From Metarhizium brunneum (taxonomy: Eukaryota > Ascomycota > Sordariomycetes > Hypocreales > Clavicipitaceae): 64,000 nucleotides of DNA. The stretch spans positions 2,170,001-2,234,000 of the forward strand of contig NC_089427.1 in the NCBI RefSeq assembly GCF_013426205.1, written 5' to 3'. Shown here piece after piece: positions 23,768 to 37,530 of this stretch. Numbering within the stretch: position 1 is the stretch's first letter; every line of letters starts with the position of its first letter. The notes below the pieces were generated by a model, which did no database searches, was not told the origin of the DNA, and saw only the letters and a list, made by a program, of their open reading frames with translations. A program made the position numbers and the translations under genes.

Positions 23768-25327
23768 ATGCCTATTGCCCCCATCATCACCTTCAAGGCT
23801 GGCCAATGCGAGGTTGACGTATGCCGCTCCTGCCCTTACCCTGCCGTTACACTGTCTCCATGCTTGTTTGACCTCGTTTCTCACTGACATCTCATCTTCA
23901 TAGGACGGCTCGTCACGGCCTCTCAAGGTTAAGCCTCAGCCTCAGCCTGGGTATCTCTATCTATACTCTGAAGATGGTACGCTCCTTCAATTTTGAGGCT
24001 AACATTCGTTGGTTCTAACACCTGCAAGACTTGATACATTTTTGTTGGCGCAAACGCGATCAGACTCTTGATGAGCCGGAACTTGATCTGGTCATGGTGC
24101 CAACTGATGGCAGCTTTGTCCCTCACGAACAAAACTCAAATTCCGAACCCACCGCAAAGACGAATGGCCGTATTTTTGTTCTGAAGTTTGCATCTTCGTC
24201 TCAGCGCTACCTGTTCTGGATGCAGTCAAAACCACAAAGTCGCGATGGGAACCCCAGCTGGTTTAGCCCCAGAGATCGTAAGATTGGCGACATTGTGAAC
24301 AGACTGCTACAGGGTGAAGAGGTTAATGTGACGAGCGAGCTGGCTTCTGTCCGAAACGTCGACGATCGAGACGATGACGATGACGAAACCATGGAGGATG
24401 TCGAAGGCACGCGGGGTCAACATGCCCATCATGGTAGCGGGAGCGGCGGGGCCGGTCCTGATGCCACTGGAGGAGACGTCAGAGAAGAGGGCGAAGAGTC
24501 AAGAGAGGGTGGTGCTGATGGTGCCAGAGCGTAGGTCATCCCCCATTGCAAGGCGGTTTCCCCTCCAAAGAAGCTGCAGTTATTTTTGTCTTCTCGCTTT
24601 TTGGCCGTTGCAAGCTATGTGGTGCCGGGAAGAGCGGAAAGGGTTCACAATCAATGTCCGTCCCAGTGACTGTATTACTACTAGAGTCTCGCATGTCGCA
24701 GCAGAAGAAAGCTAAACAAATGACGCATGAACATGTACTTTCTGAGTGGATAATCTCGTGATTTTAAGCTGACCAGCCTCTAGGGCTTCCTCGTCAGCAC
24801 CAGACGCCGCAGCAGCCGTGAGAAACTTCCTGGAATCTTTGAGAGGCCAGCAAGGACTTTCGGGGGGACACCAGCAACAGTCGGACGTGCCATATCCTTA
24901 CCTCAATCATCTCTTGCCCACCGCAATCACAGTGCCAGTGATAGACAGCGCAGCACCTGAATACATTGATTCTTTGTTGAGCTTTCTGCCACCGTCTGTC
25001 ATTGTCCTTGCCACTGGAACAGCTCGAGAAGAAAGCCAGAAGGAGCCATCAGCGCATGCTATTGAGGCAGCCAAGGCATCGCTCTCGTTGGACGACAAAC
25101 GAAGCTTATTGAAGAAGGTTTTAAGAAGCCCTCAGCTTCACCAGGCCTTGGGGGTCTTAACCATGGCGTTGAGGGATGGCGGACTTCCCGGGGTTGCGGA
25201 TGCCCTGGGCATTAGGGTTGAGAACGGTGGCTACATGCAGGGCAGCGGCATGCCGCTGGGAGGAGGCCAGGCAGTCAAGGTTTTTGTAGATGGCGTTAGA
25301 AAGACTGTTCAAGAGCGGAGGCAGTGA
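23768..25327 (+). CDS. rpn13: Proteasomal ubiquitin receptor Rpn13 (ADRM1)
   Basis: Ubiquitin receptor of the 26S proteasome regulatory particle; it also docks the deubiquitinase Uch37 where that enzyme is present. Four exons (23768-23818, 23904-23976, 24029-24530, 24784-25327) give about 389 residues. The N-terminal Pru domain spans roughly residues 5-125: ITFKAGQCEVD, QPGYLYLYSEDDLIHFCWR, then GRIFVLKFASSSQRYLFWMQ. An acidic and Gly-rich linker (DDRDDDDDETMEDVEG) follows. The C-terminal DEUBAD-type helical domain includes LLSFLPPSVIVLA, SLSLDDKRSLLKKVLRSPQL and HQALGVLTMALRDGG. Having both halves distinguishes it from the short yeast protein, which has only Pru. The third intron (24531-24783) is 253 bp, long for this window. 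Confidence 0.92.
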
Positions 25328-25754
25328 ACAAATGATTTAACGTCCCTGAAAAGCCGAGGTTTGGTTGACAAAGGGGACACACGTCCCTGTAGTGTTCCTG
25401 AGCGTGGCATGTAGAATACTGCTATTTGCATATGCCAGACTTGGGCAAGACAGGCCTCTAAAATAAACGGGCATGCTACATACCAAGGACACACCCAGGA
25501 ACCAGGGAAATACATTAGAAATGCTGTTTTTAAGTTTATTGAGTTGACATTGCTAAATCAAAACATGTCCCTCCAGCAAGTGACTGTGATTGCCCATCTC
25601 CAAAATGCTGGCCCCACGTACGACTCGTGGGTCTGACGTACAAATGTATGTACAAACGTCAAGCTGTCCAGGAAAGCTGGCACCGCCCTCAGCGCGGACG
25701 AGCAACTCCATTCACATTCCATGCTTTGTCGATTGCGAGGGTAGAGCAGCCAAA
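25328..25754. other. Spacer between rpn13 and the cus2-like gene
   Basis: A tandem-gene spacer holding the 3' end of the Rpn13 gene and the promoter of the next gene. No other feature seen. Confidence 0.5.
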
Positions 25755-26980
25755 ATGGACTTGCCATTCCCGACCGATATCCAGGAGTTCGACGGCGACG
25801 ACCGGATATCGTTTTCACGCCTCGACAACAAATTCATCGCTGTTCACGACGACGGTACTGAGTTCGAGTTCGATGCGCACCTGAAGCGATGGGTGCCTGC
25901 GGAGGAGGAACCCCTAGACCACGAGGAGCACAGCTATGGACAAGACTCTTTGGCACAAGAATTACAAGGCGGTACAAGGAAGAGACATCTTGACACGGAG
26001 AATGGGTCCGAGGTGAGCTCTTGTTGCCTGCAGCACCACATTGTGATTTCGCCGCCTCTACGTGCATGAGAATGAAATAATGGCGTAGCCTGACAGTCGC
26101 ATATTGCCAGGGAAGCAACCAAACACCGCCGTCACGTCCGAATAAGAAGCAAAAAGCACCTCCGCGGCCGCGAGAAAACACCGCCGTCTACGTCACCGGC
26201 TTGCCTCTCGATGCAACGGTGTCTGAAGTCCACGATTTGTTCTCGCGCAAGGGAGGTGTCATTGCCGAGGAGATTGACAGCGGTGCGCCGAGGATCAAGC
26301 TGTACTCAGATGAGGCGGGGAACTTCAAGGGCGACGCATTGATTGTGTTCTTCAAGCCACAGAGCGTAGAAATGGCAATTATGCTACTAGACGACACGGA
26401 TTTTCGCATGAATGCCACGGGGACACGAGAAGGCAGGATGCGGGTCCAGGCCGCGGATTCAAGCTACAAAAAGGTCCAGTACGAAACGGACGGGACTCCA
26501 GGCGGTGGTAGCAACGGCGGGCGGGAAGACAAGCGGCCACAGAGAAGCGACCGCGACCGCCAAAAGATTATCAAGAAGACGCAAAAGCTCGACGCCAAGT
26601 TGGCGGATTGGGACGACGACGATCCTTACATAGCCATGACGCAGTCCAATTCAAAGAGGGACAAGACGGTTATCCTGCGCCACATGTTTACGCTTGAGGA
26701 GTTGGATGAGGACCCTGCTGCCTTGTTGGAGATAAAGGAGGACATTCGAGACGAGTGTGCCAAGTTGGGTACGGTGACGAGCGTCGTATTGTACGATCAA
26801 GAAGTAGATGGCGTTGTGTCGGTGAGGTTCAAGGATACAGAGTCGGCTGCGGCGTGTATCAAGCTTATGCATGGGAGAAGCTTTGATGGGCGCGTGGTGG
26901 AGGCTTCCCTCAAGACGGGCAAGGAGAAATTCAAGAAGTCTGATAAAGATACGAGTAAGGATGATGATTCAGATGAATAG
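25755..26980 (+). CDS. Cus2 / Tat-SF1-like U2 snRNP splicing factor
   Basis: RNA-binding protein of the Cus2/Tat-SF1 group, which assists U2 snRNP and SF3b during prespliceosome formation. Two exons (25755-26012, 26111-26980) encode 375 residues. The N-terminal segment, DNKFIAVHDDGTEFEFDAHL then KRWVP, matches the family's short leader before the RRMs. RRM1 begins NTAVYVTGLPLDATVSEVHD; RRM2 begins DKTVILRHMFTLEEL and ends VVSVRFKDTESAAACIKLMH. RRM2 carries GRSFDGR, an R-x-F motif of the U2AF-homology type that binds tryptophan-containing ligand motifs. The C-terminus is a short charged tail (SDKDTSKDDDSDE). The intron has a GTGAGC donor and in-frame junction E|GSNQTPP. Nuclear location is inferred. 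Confidence 0.88.
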
Positions 26981-27157
26981 GGGACGGGTAGCTTTTGGAG
27001 GGATGGTGTGTTTTGTATTAGTAGTAGATTTGAAATAAAGCAGATACCCTCGAAATACATGTATCAATATCACGGCTCCCTGGGATTTGACAAAAAGGAA
27101 AGAAAAAAAAGACTACGCCGATGCTCCTAGTTTCCCCCTTGTACGCCATGGATAGAA

Positions 27158-28141
27158 CTAAGAAAGGGAGGCCTTCTCCTCCGAAATGTACCAAATCGCC
27201 GCTTCGATGATCCTATATACGATTTGCAACTCCTGTTCATCTATGAAGCGTTAGCAATATACAGACTTGTGTACATGATTCATGCAAAGTGATCAACAAA
27301 GACATTGTCACTTACTCCTCGGAGCATAAATCATGACAAAATTCGGCGCCACCGGCATCTGCAGAAACCAGCCCTTTCTCGCAAGCGGATGCATCTGCCC
27401 CCATCCCTTGGCCAACACCTCCCCAATGTCATCCGGGTGCAAGCACATGTGCATGGAATGATCCGAGTCGTGGACATGAACAATCTCGCCCTGGCAATTC
27501 GTCCGCAGCGCGTGCTTCGCAAACAAGGCCAGCCCGTGCTTCTCCACGCACGACCTCTCGGTGCCGAACTTGAGGGGGCTCCCGTTGCCCAGCTTCACCA
27601 TGGCCCTCCGCAGCGTGTGGTAGCTATTCCGGGCGCCGTGCTGGTCCAGCTGCCGCTGGGGAGCGATGCCCACCACCCGGGGCCGAGGGCCAGAGCGGTA
27701 GGGCAGGCTTTGCGAGCGCAGGGTGCCGGATGGCGAGGCGTGGTTGACGGCGAGGTGGGCGGGCGGCGTGAACGGGTCACGGAGAGCCCAGAGACGCCAC
27801 CACGATATCTGCAGGTAGCCGTAGAAGGTGGGCGATGTGCCCCCGGGCCCGAGGCTGAGGAAGTTTTCGTAGTCGTTGTGGACGAGCACGAGGAGAGGGG
27901 TCAGGAGGATGAGCCATTCGGTGAGGGCCGATCCCAGGCAGTGGATTGAGATGAGGAGGGCGGCGGAGAGGGTGAAGATGCTGGAGCCGGTGAGGGTGAC
28001 TGATATTGGCTTCTGGTGCAGTTGACACGATGGTGATGATGACTGTGGTGGTGGAGGAGGCGGAGGAGGGGGAGATGTTAGAGTTACGACGTCGTGCTCG
28101 GGAGTCAGAGTAGAGGTGGCTGACGCGATGGTGACGGACAT
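27158..28141 (-). CDS. DUF5519 (so-called luciferase domain) protein with N-terminal membrane segment
   Basis: About 302 residues in two exons (27316-28141, 27158-27240). The N-terminus has a run of nine prolines, then a hydrophobic region (TLSAALLISIHCLG, EWLILLTPLLVLV) that probably anchors it in a membrane. The conserved C-terminal domain includes QGEIVHVHDSDHSMHMCLHP, DIGEVLAKGWGQMHPLARKG and PVAPNFVMIYAPR, which I recognise as PF17648/DUF5519. The name luciferase domain is historical and does not imply light emission. A 75-bp intron (27241-27315, GTAAGT donor, TCATAG acceptor) hides the last 27 codons; without it the protein would stop after YAPRSK. The recovered tail (QELQIVYRIIEAAIWYISEE) looks helical. 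The function is unknown. Confidence 0.78.
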
Positions 28142-29523
28142 GTTTGCTCAAGAGAGACAGGTTACGGATGTTTATTGTAGGGAACGCCTTGGCCCAACAC
28201 TCTATACGGTCCCAGTAGACACAATGGACAAGACGAGATTCGGCGTGCTGATGCACCGAGGAGCTCTCGCGATTCCATCTCAAGACGGGGTTGTCCTTGA
28301 ACCAGTCTTTTATGCCACACATGGCCTGGCAGCTCCCAAAAGCCACCGACCCAAACCTGACACATCTTTTGGTATCGGACGATTTAAATCCACGTTATTG
28401 CTCTCCGTGATAGGCCCTCTGCAGGAGGAGTTTCACAAGGCTGCCCCCGTGACTGTTAGTATGTAAATGGTTGTTGGCAGCTGCATCTAGTAATCCGTAC
28501 ATGAAGCCACCGGGCCACCGGGCTGCTTGCTCGATGCGAACATTGCCAGTTATGCGCTGCGCTAGGTCAAACGGTAGCGCCCTGTGAGTTCTCAGCCAGT
28601 TGAAAAGGGCTGTGTTGCGGTATCCGGCCAGCCATGGCGTTGGGCCGCCGATGCTGGTTGAATTTTGGGTTTCGGGCTCGTCGTGATTCGGGAGTCGAGA
28701 CTCTTTGCAGCACTTGACATGTCGTCTCGTCTTGCTATGAGCGGGGACCGCCTTCGCCTTTATTGCGACGACCAGCCGCGGATAGAATTCAAGTGTCAAC
28801 TGGTACCAGACACTACATATGCAGTGCGTTTGTATTCAACCAGACTCACGGACAACAGATATTTTGACGCCAGGGCGGTAAAACCATCACCGCAATTTCT
28901 CATGGTGGTCCATTGGGCATCAGCACACCATGCAACGCCTATGTATGCTCTGTACGGAGTAGACGAAATCTCTCTTTCCGCTTCACCAGATTCCACGCCA
29001 TTGCAAGCAGGCGTTCTAGATCTTTTGGCAAGCATACGCACTTCAATGGCATCCCGTAATCGGACTCGAACGTGCAACCCGCCAAGCACGCTGTCGGTGT
29101 GCGTGTCACTGCGTGATGACGCGGTTGGACGAGGCATGGCTCGTCACCTCGTTGCTCGGCAACCGCATCTGATCCCCTGCCAACACGCATGGTCCAATCC
29201 ACAGCCAACCTTTGCCTGGACTGAGACATCGTTTTGCGGTAGAAATTTCCCTTCGTGCTGCATGACTAAAAATTGTACATGACCATTTTCTTGCTGTTTT
29301 ATCCCACGACTGGAACGCAACACACATGATAAAGTGGGAGCATTCCAGCACCAGCACGTGGATGATATATCCGCCCGCCTAAGTTTACCTTGCCGCATAC
29401 CTTGCGCGCTCCCTATTGAGACACTTCACAGTAGGTTCGCTGCTCTCTCGTTTGTCTGATGGAATTTCTGTTTCTGTAAAAGGCATTAACAATGGATATG
29501 TAGTCGGTACGGCCGCCGCCCTC
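28142..29523. other. Divergent spacer
   Basis: Upstream region shared by the DUF5519 and DUF3405 genes. An exact dispersed motif copy is at 28953. A plus-strand frame at 28665-29282 was judged not to be a gene. Confidence 0.5.
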
Positions 29524-32097
29524 ATGGGGCTGCTCTCCAACCCTCTCCGGTCCCGCGAACAGCGGCTGCCGCTCTACGAGAATCCACAATCACCGACTAA
29601 AGAACGTTACTCGGATGACGAATACGACTACTCAGATGACGAGTCTGACGGGTCATACCGCTCGGGGTCTTCATCGCCGTATAGTTCGAGGAATGTATCC
29701 GACTCGGCGCCCAGTGGCCTATTACTACTGCCGAAGCGGAAACTACTACAGCAGCCTCCCAAACATGGGTTCTCACGACTGTATCCCTATCGGCTACCGA
29801 CAAAAGTGACCCGATGGGTGCTCATCGGCGGGATTGGCACAATTGTCCTCATGGTGCTCAGTCTTGTGCGTGCAAGTCAAGTTGAGAATTGGAAAGTGGC
29901 AAATGGACAAGTCAAGACGACGACACCGCCGCCGCCGTTGTGGGAGAGTTTTCCGTTTTTGGAGAGATATTACGGTGGGATCCGGACGTTGAAGCCGTTT
30001 AACGAGAGTGAACCGTCGTATCCAGTTACGAAAGAGCCCATGGTCTCGACGACTTTGGGAGACGAATCTGCTGCTGTCAAGACTGCTCGGGATGTGATTA
30101 ACGAGGAGCTGCCCCCTAGCTTGTCGTGGGAGACGTATCCTACTGCGAAGAAGGAGTCTGGTATTCAGGAGTGTTTCATTGATGCTGCTGGAAAAGTACG
30201 CGTGCCTCCGTTGAGGTACTACAATGGCAGAACCCACGGCTTTCCCGAGCACGTATCGGGGTCCTATGAAGTTCTTAAGCTCCCTGACGACATTTGCTTT
30301 GAGCGGTATGGCCGGTATGGACCGTACGGCTTTGGGTATTCGCAACGAATGGGCGGTCTGAGTACCGGGGAGCACGGTGAGAGCGAGGGCTTTGATGCCG
30401 TGTGGGAAAAGACGCCACGCGTGGACTACCGATCTGTGGACTGGGCCGATGTACAGCGTCGATGCTACAATGCCAATGTTGGACGATACAAGGCTCTGCC
30501 GCCCATGACGCCTTCTTCTCATGGGTTCTATATCGGTCAGTCCAGCGCCGAGAGCATCTTGGCTCGTCGGTCCGAGGACAAGGACACCGTCAGAGACTCC
30601 AACACTACTCAAGAGGCCGAGCAGCCCACGGCCACCCCTGCCTTTTCCGAGAGCACCAAGGGCAGCGTCAGTACCGGAAGCACTGCCAGAACAGCAATTG
30701 TAGTTCGATGTTGGGACTCGTATCTCTTCCGCGAAGACGACGTTGCCAACATCCGGTCCATGATTACCGAGTTATCCATGGCGTCTGGCGGCAGATACGA
30801 CGTCCATCTCCTTGTCCAGGTCAAAGAGGACGGCAAACACCCCATCTGGGCTGACCACGAAGCCTACCAGAAGCGGATCAACGAGACCATCCCCAAGGAA
30901 TTCCAAGGCCTCGTCACCCTCTGGACGGAAACCCAAATGCTGGCTCTGTACCAGGGCATTTACGATCTGTGGACTCGCGGACCGGATCTGCCCGTCCACG
31001 GCGTCTACAGAGGCCTCTCTATGGCCATGCAACACTTTGCCTACTTGCACCCCGAATACGACTACTTTTGGCAGTGGGAAATGGATGTCCGGTATACGGG
31101 CCACTACTACGACTTTGTCACCAAGCTCGAGGAATGGGCCAAGGCGCAGCCTAGAAAGGGGCTCTGGGAACGCAACTCCCGCTTCTACTTCCCCAGCGTG
31201 CACGGCACCTGGGAGGACTTTTCACAAATGTCCCGCGTGCAGAGCGAAATGGGCACCGTCGGCGCTGACAATGTCTGGAAGAAGATGCCGGGTGAAAAGA
31301 CGCCCGGCACGACGCCATCTATGGGCTCCCGGATGATCTGGGGACCCCTTCGACCAGCCGAGGAGCAGGACTGGTTTGAGACGGAAGCCGATCCCGTTGC
31401 ACCGACCACGTACGAGGCGGACAAGTACAAATGGGGCGTCGGCGAAGAAGCAGATTACATCTCGTTGAACCCCATCTTTGATCCCGAGGGCACGACATGG
31501 GTTCTCAAGGACGACATCACGGGGTATAACCGCACACGACTGCTCCCGCCACGCCGCGCCGCCATGATCACCACGTCTCGCATGTCGCGGCGTCTGCTCA
31601 TGAAGATGCACCGCATGACGGCGTTCAAGAAGCAGTTTGCGTTCCCAGAGATGTGGCCCGCCACCGTCGCCCTCCAGCACGGCTACAAGGCCGTTTACGC
31701 GCCGCACCCCATGTACGTCGATCGCAAGTGGCCCGTCGAGTACATGGCGCAGACGTACAATGGCGGCCGGGACGGTTCCAGCGGCGGCGCGAGAACCAGC
31801 GTCTTTGGCGAGCGCGAGCACAACCTCAAGGGGCTGAGCTGGTTCTACAACTCTGGCTTCGCGCCCAACCTGTACAAGAGATGGGTTGGCCTCAAGGTGA
31901 ATAATGACGGCGGCGAGGAGTTTGAGAAGAACCAGGACGAGACCAAGGAGGGCTCGGGCGTGGGCAATATGCGTGGTGGTGAGGGGAGGATGTGCGTCCC
32001 GGCCATGTTGCTGCATCCTGTCAAGGATGTCGAGCTGCCGGTTGAGGCGCCGCCTGAGGAGGGTGATGAAGGTGTCGAGTCGGACCCGACGGCATGA
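29524..32097 (+). CDS. DUF3405 family type II membrane protein
   Basis: Intron-free gene of about 857 residues. The N-terminal 95 residues are cytosolic in style, acidic and Ser-rich (SDDEYDYSDDESDGSYRSGS). One membrane anchor follows (WVLIGGIGTIVLMVLSLV, about 96-115), so the bulk is probably luminal. The DUF3405 core includes TAIVVRCWDSYLFREDDVAN, RYDVHLLVQVKEDG, HFAYLHPEYDYFWQWEMDVR and GLWERNSRFYFPSVHGTWED. The EMDVR segment resembles a DxD-like metal site and the overall plan resembles a Golgi glycosyltransferase. That is my inference; no biochemical role is established for the family to my knowledge. The start at 29524 (MGLLSNPLRSREQ) is chosen because the preceding 36 codons from 29416 look like leader sequence. 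Confidence 0.85.
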   Translation: MGLLSNPLRSREQRLPLYENPQSPTKERYSDDEYDYSDDESDGSYRSGSSSPYSSRNVSDSAPSGLLLLPKRKLLQQPPKHGFSRLYPYRLPTKVTRWVLIGGIGTIVLMVLSLVRASQVENWKVANGQVKTTTPPPPLWESFPFLERYYGGIRTLKPFNESEPSYPVTKEPMVSTTLGDESAAVKTARDVINEELPPSLSWETYPTAKKESGIQECFIDAAGKVRVPPLRYYNGRTHGFPEHVSGSYEVLKLPDDICFERYGRYGPYGFGYSQRMGGLSTGEHGESEGFDAVWEKTPRVDYRSVDWADVQRRCYNANVGRYKALPPMTPSSHGFYIGQSSAESILARRSEDKDTVRDSNTTQEAEQPTATPAFSESTKGSVSTGSTARTAIVVRCWDSYLFREDDVANIRSMITELSMASGGRYDVHLLVQVKEDGKHPIWADHEAYQKRINETIPKEFQGLVTLWTETQMLALYQGIYDLWTRGPDLPVHGVYRGLSMAMQHFAYLHPEYDYFWQWEMDVRYTGHYYDFVTKLEEWAKAQPRKGLWERNSRFYFPSVHGTWEDFSQMSRVQSEMGTVGADNVWKKMPGEKTPGTTPSMGSRMIWGPLRPAEEQDWFETEADPVAPTTYEADKYKWGVGEEADYISLNPIFDPEGTTWVLKDDITGYNRTRLLPPRRAAMITTSRMSRRLLMKMHRMTAFKKQFAFPEMWPATVALQHGYKAVYAPHPMYVDRKWPVEYMAQTYNGGRDGSSGGARTSVFGEREHNLKGLSWFYNSGFAPNLYKRWVGLKVNNDGGEEFEKNQDETKEGSGVGNMRGGEGRMCVPAMLLHPVKDVELPVEAPPEEGDEGVESDPTA

Positions 32098-32755
32098 TTT
32101 GGGCATATCTGTTGTTTAATGTTGTGTGTTTTATTCTTCTGTTCTAGATGGACTGGTGTACAGGGCGCTGGGAATGACTTTTCTTTCTTTCATTAACAAA
32201 CTGGGTCGTGCGGCCGGATCCCATGGGACGATTCTATGCCGTAGAAACATTTACGATGTGTATATCCGTATGTGCGGATGCAATAAAGCTGGCCTCGCTC
32301 GGGCATGGCTGTTTCTTAAGTGCGTTGATCAACTGAACTGAGAGATGTGTTCCATGACGTGTACTTTTTAACCGTGGTCACGAAAAAGGGTTCGTCTTCT
32401 GAGTGATTCATTGTGGATTTGACGTGAACGGACTTTTCGAGTTTTCTCCATTCATTATACGAGGAATAAAGACGCATCTATTACCGCCTGAATCTTACAT
32501 CTTGGGCCCCTCACCCTAAACTAAGTCTTTTGCAATGCTCACCCTTGCCGTCATTCACGTGTTCCCAAGACCATTCCCGTTTACGCCAATATGCTGCTCG
32601 TGAAAATCAAATAACCGCGTTTTGACAACTGCCCCAAAGTTGAAGCAGCTGGGAAAGAAACCAGGCTGCTTTCTGCCGTGGTCAAGTGCTTGTCGCTTTT
32701 TATTCTCTGTGAATAGGATCGAATGAACAAATCAAGAATACCGCCCCATCCCCCT
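32098..32755. other. Convergent 3' spacer
   Basis: Lies between two converging stop codons. It must hold both transcript ends. No gene or repeat seen. Confidence 0.55.
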
Positions 32756-33577
32756 TTATACGACACGCTTGACCTCGAAGAAGCGGCGCAACCACCAGAC
32801 CTGGAACAGAGACTCGCCGAGGACGACGCCAATGACAAACAGGTTCCACCACTTGACGCGGGCGTTGGTGCTCTCGGCAGTGTTGCGGTGGGTCCGCTCT
32901 CGCATGATAATGTACTGCTGTTCGTCCTTGACTTGGGCAAGGAGATCGGACAGTTTGCGGACTGCGGTTTGGCATCGTTAGCTTTGCTGTGGCCTAAATG
33001 GGGATGATCAGATAGTTGTATGGTAGTACCTTCGGCTTCAATAGGGTCAGATGGCATTTCGGATTCGCTGACATAGACGACACCGTGGACGTTGAAAGAA
33101 ACCTCCTTGGTGTTTGCTCCCCAGTGCTGATTACCGAAGCAGTATGTGTATTTGCCGTCGGTGTGGGCAGTGAAGGAGTGGTCGCCGGTAGAGACACTCC
33201 TCTCGTTGACCTCGTAGCCACCGCTAGGGTTCAGTATCTGCAGGCAGCCAATGTTAGAGAGATCTAAAGTCCAAACAAAAAATGATGCTGATATCGCGTG
33301 GAAACAACCGCCCTTCCCGCTGTTTCGTATGCAGTGGTGCGGATAACGCTTTGGGGGTCGGGCAAGCTCATACCCAAAAGTCGACATCGAGATTGCCAGC
33401 GCTGCCAAATTCCCGATCACCAGTCTGGAAGGTGACGGTCATCTTGTCGTCGCGATGCAGGCTCTCGTGGAAGCACTCGATGCCGTGGGCAGGCAGCACA
33501 ATGTTGTGTGCGCTAACGACTTGGAAGGCCACCGTCGCCACAGCGAACAGTGACCTCGCAGCCCAAGGCAGATGCAT
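32756..33577 (-). CDS. emp24: p24-family cargo receptor Emp24
   Basis: Type I membrane protein of COPII/COPI vesicles that sorts GPI-anchored and other cargo between ER and Golgi. Three exons (33374-33577, 33030-33237, 32756-32961) encode 205 residues, the normal length. Visible in order: signal peptide (LFAVATVAFQVVSA, cleaved before HNIVLP); GOLD domain with two cysteines (IECFHESL and GKYTYCFGNQHWG); FNVHGVVYV; coiled stalk RKLSDLLAQVKDEQQYI; the family signature RERTHRNTAESTN; membrane span; and cytosolic tail WLRRFFEVKRVV with the FF export motif. Agreement with Emp24 rather than Erv25 or Erp proteins is seen in the HNIVLP start and the tail. The first intron is 136 bp, the second 68 bp. 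Confidence 0.93.
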
Positions 33578-36421
<2,844 letters not shown>

Positions 36422-37530
36422 ACATCACCTGCGAGAAGCCTTTGATCAACCCCCGCCTTCTCATTCGTACCCCCTCAAATCACGTACTCTCTGCAATACC
36501 GGACTTCGTTATAGTGAGGCTTCGGCTGTAATTTGAAAAGCTATCGATCAACCAATCGAATCAAAATTTAGTCTTTTATTCATCCTTCGTCCCTGTCCGA
36601 CTTTGACCGTTGTCTTTTTTTAGGTGTTGTCGTGAGGCACATATTCATGTTGGGCCTTCCAAATGCGGTTCTTTGAAAGGGCCTCTGCTACAATGGCCAT
36701 GGGTGTTTGGTAGAATACATCTTGCATGAACCATGAGGACAAGAGCAAACAGCCGGGCTTACGGAGTCATGCTGTTAGCTGGATCAAGGTTCTTGGCAGC
36801 ATACACGATGAATATTGAGGGCTTTGGATGTACTCGGTGGATAGGGGGAAATCGGCATGGAGGAAGGGCATTTGTGCAAGGCAGAGACCGTGGTTTACGC
36901 TGTTATGTTTTAGTCCTGGTTTGACTTACTCTTTGTCTCTCGTCATCTTGTCTCTTCATTGCGCTAGATTAGCGGCGTTAGGTTCGTTGCACAGGCCTCC
37001 CGGCTGGGAAAGGATTCGTAGCGGAGTGACAGAAGGATGAATTGGGGGATGAACGGAGAAAGGGAGGTTTTTCTAAAAAAATTGGTTCTCGATGTTATTT
37101 TAAACTTGTGGCTCATTTTTTTCCTATGGGAATCGGTCTGTCTTCTGTGGCTCTTGTGTGCTTTGACTCTCCGCTTCCTGGCATGGGTTCCTGTTCGGCG
37201 GGATGGTTGGAAAGGTATGGCAGACAGAGGATGAGTGAGAACAGAGCGAATGGGGCAGATACATTGGAGAATGGAAAGTCTTTCATGTTCAAAGCATAGT
37301 GCTCATAATTTCTAGGGAAGTGCTTCAATTCATGAATTAGATCTATTGTAGGTGTGTGGGTGTGTGTGCTTGGTATGAAACACGCGGGAGTCAAACAACT
37401 GAGAGGAGTAAATATAAATACAGGTAGCACGGGCTATAGACAACTCTCCAAATCAGCTATTCTAAAATACAAAATCCGAGACTCCATGCTCCCAGTGAAA
37501 TAGACGTACATTACGTTACAATACATTTCA
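36422..37530. other. Convergent 3' spacer
   Basis: Holds the 3' ends of the Arf1 and Hsp78 genes. One near copy of the dispersed motif (TACGGAGTC) at 36760. No gene seen. Confidence 0.5.

Noticed and set aside
29055..29090. tRNA-like T-loop word (GTTCGAGTCC on the minus strand)
   Set aside because: The flanking bases do not pair as a T stem and no A box or acceptor stem is present.
28665..29282. Plus-strand open frame of 205 codons
   Set aside because: No domain or family signature, contains a copy of the dispersed intergenic motif, and overlaps similar-length frames on the other strand.
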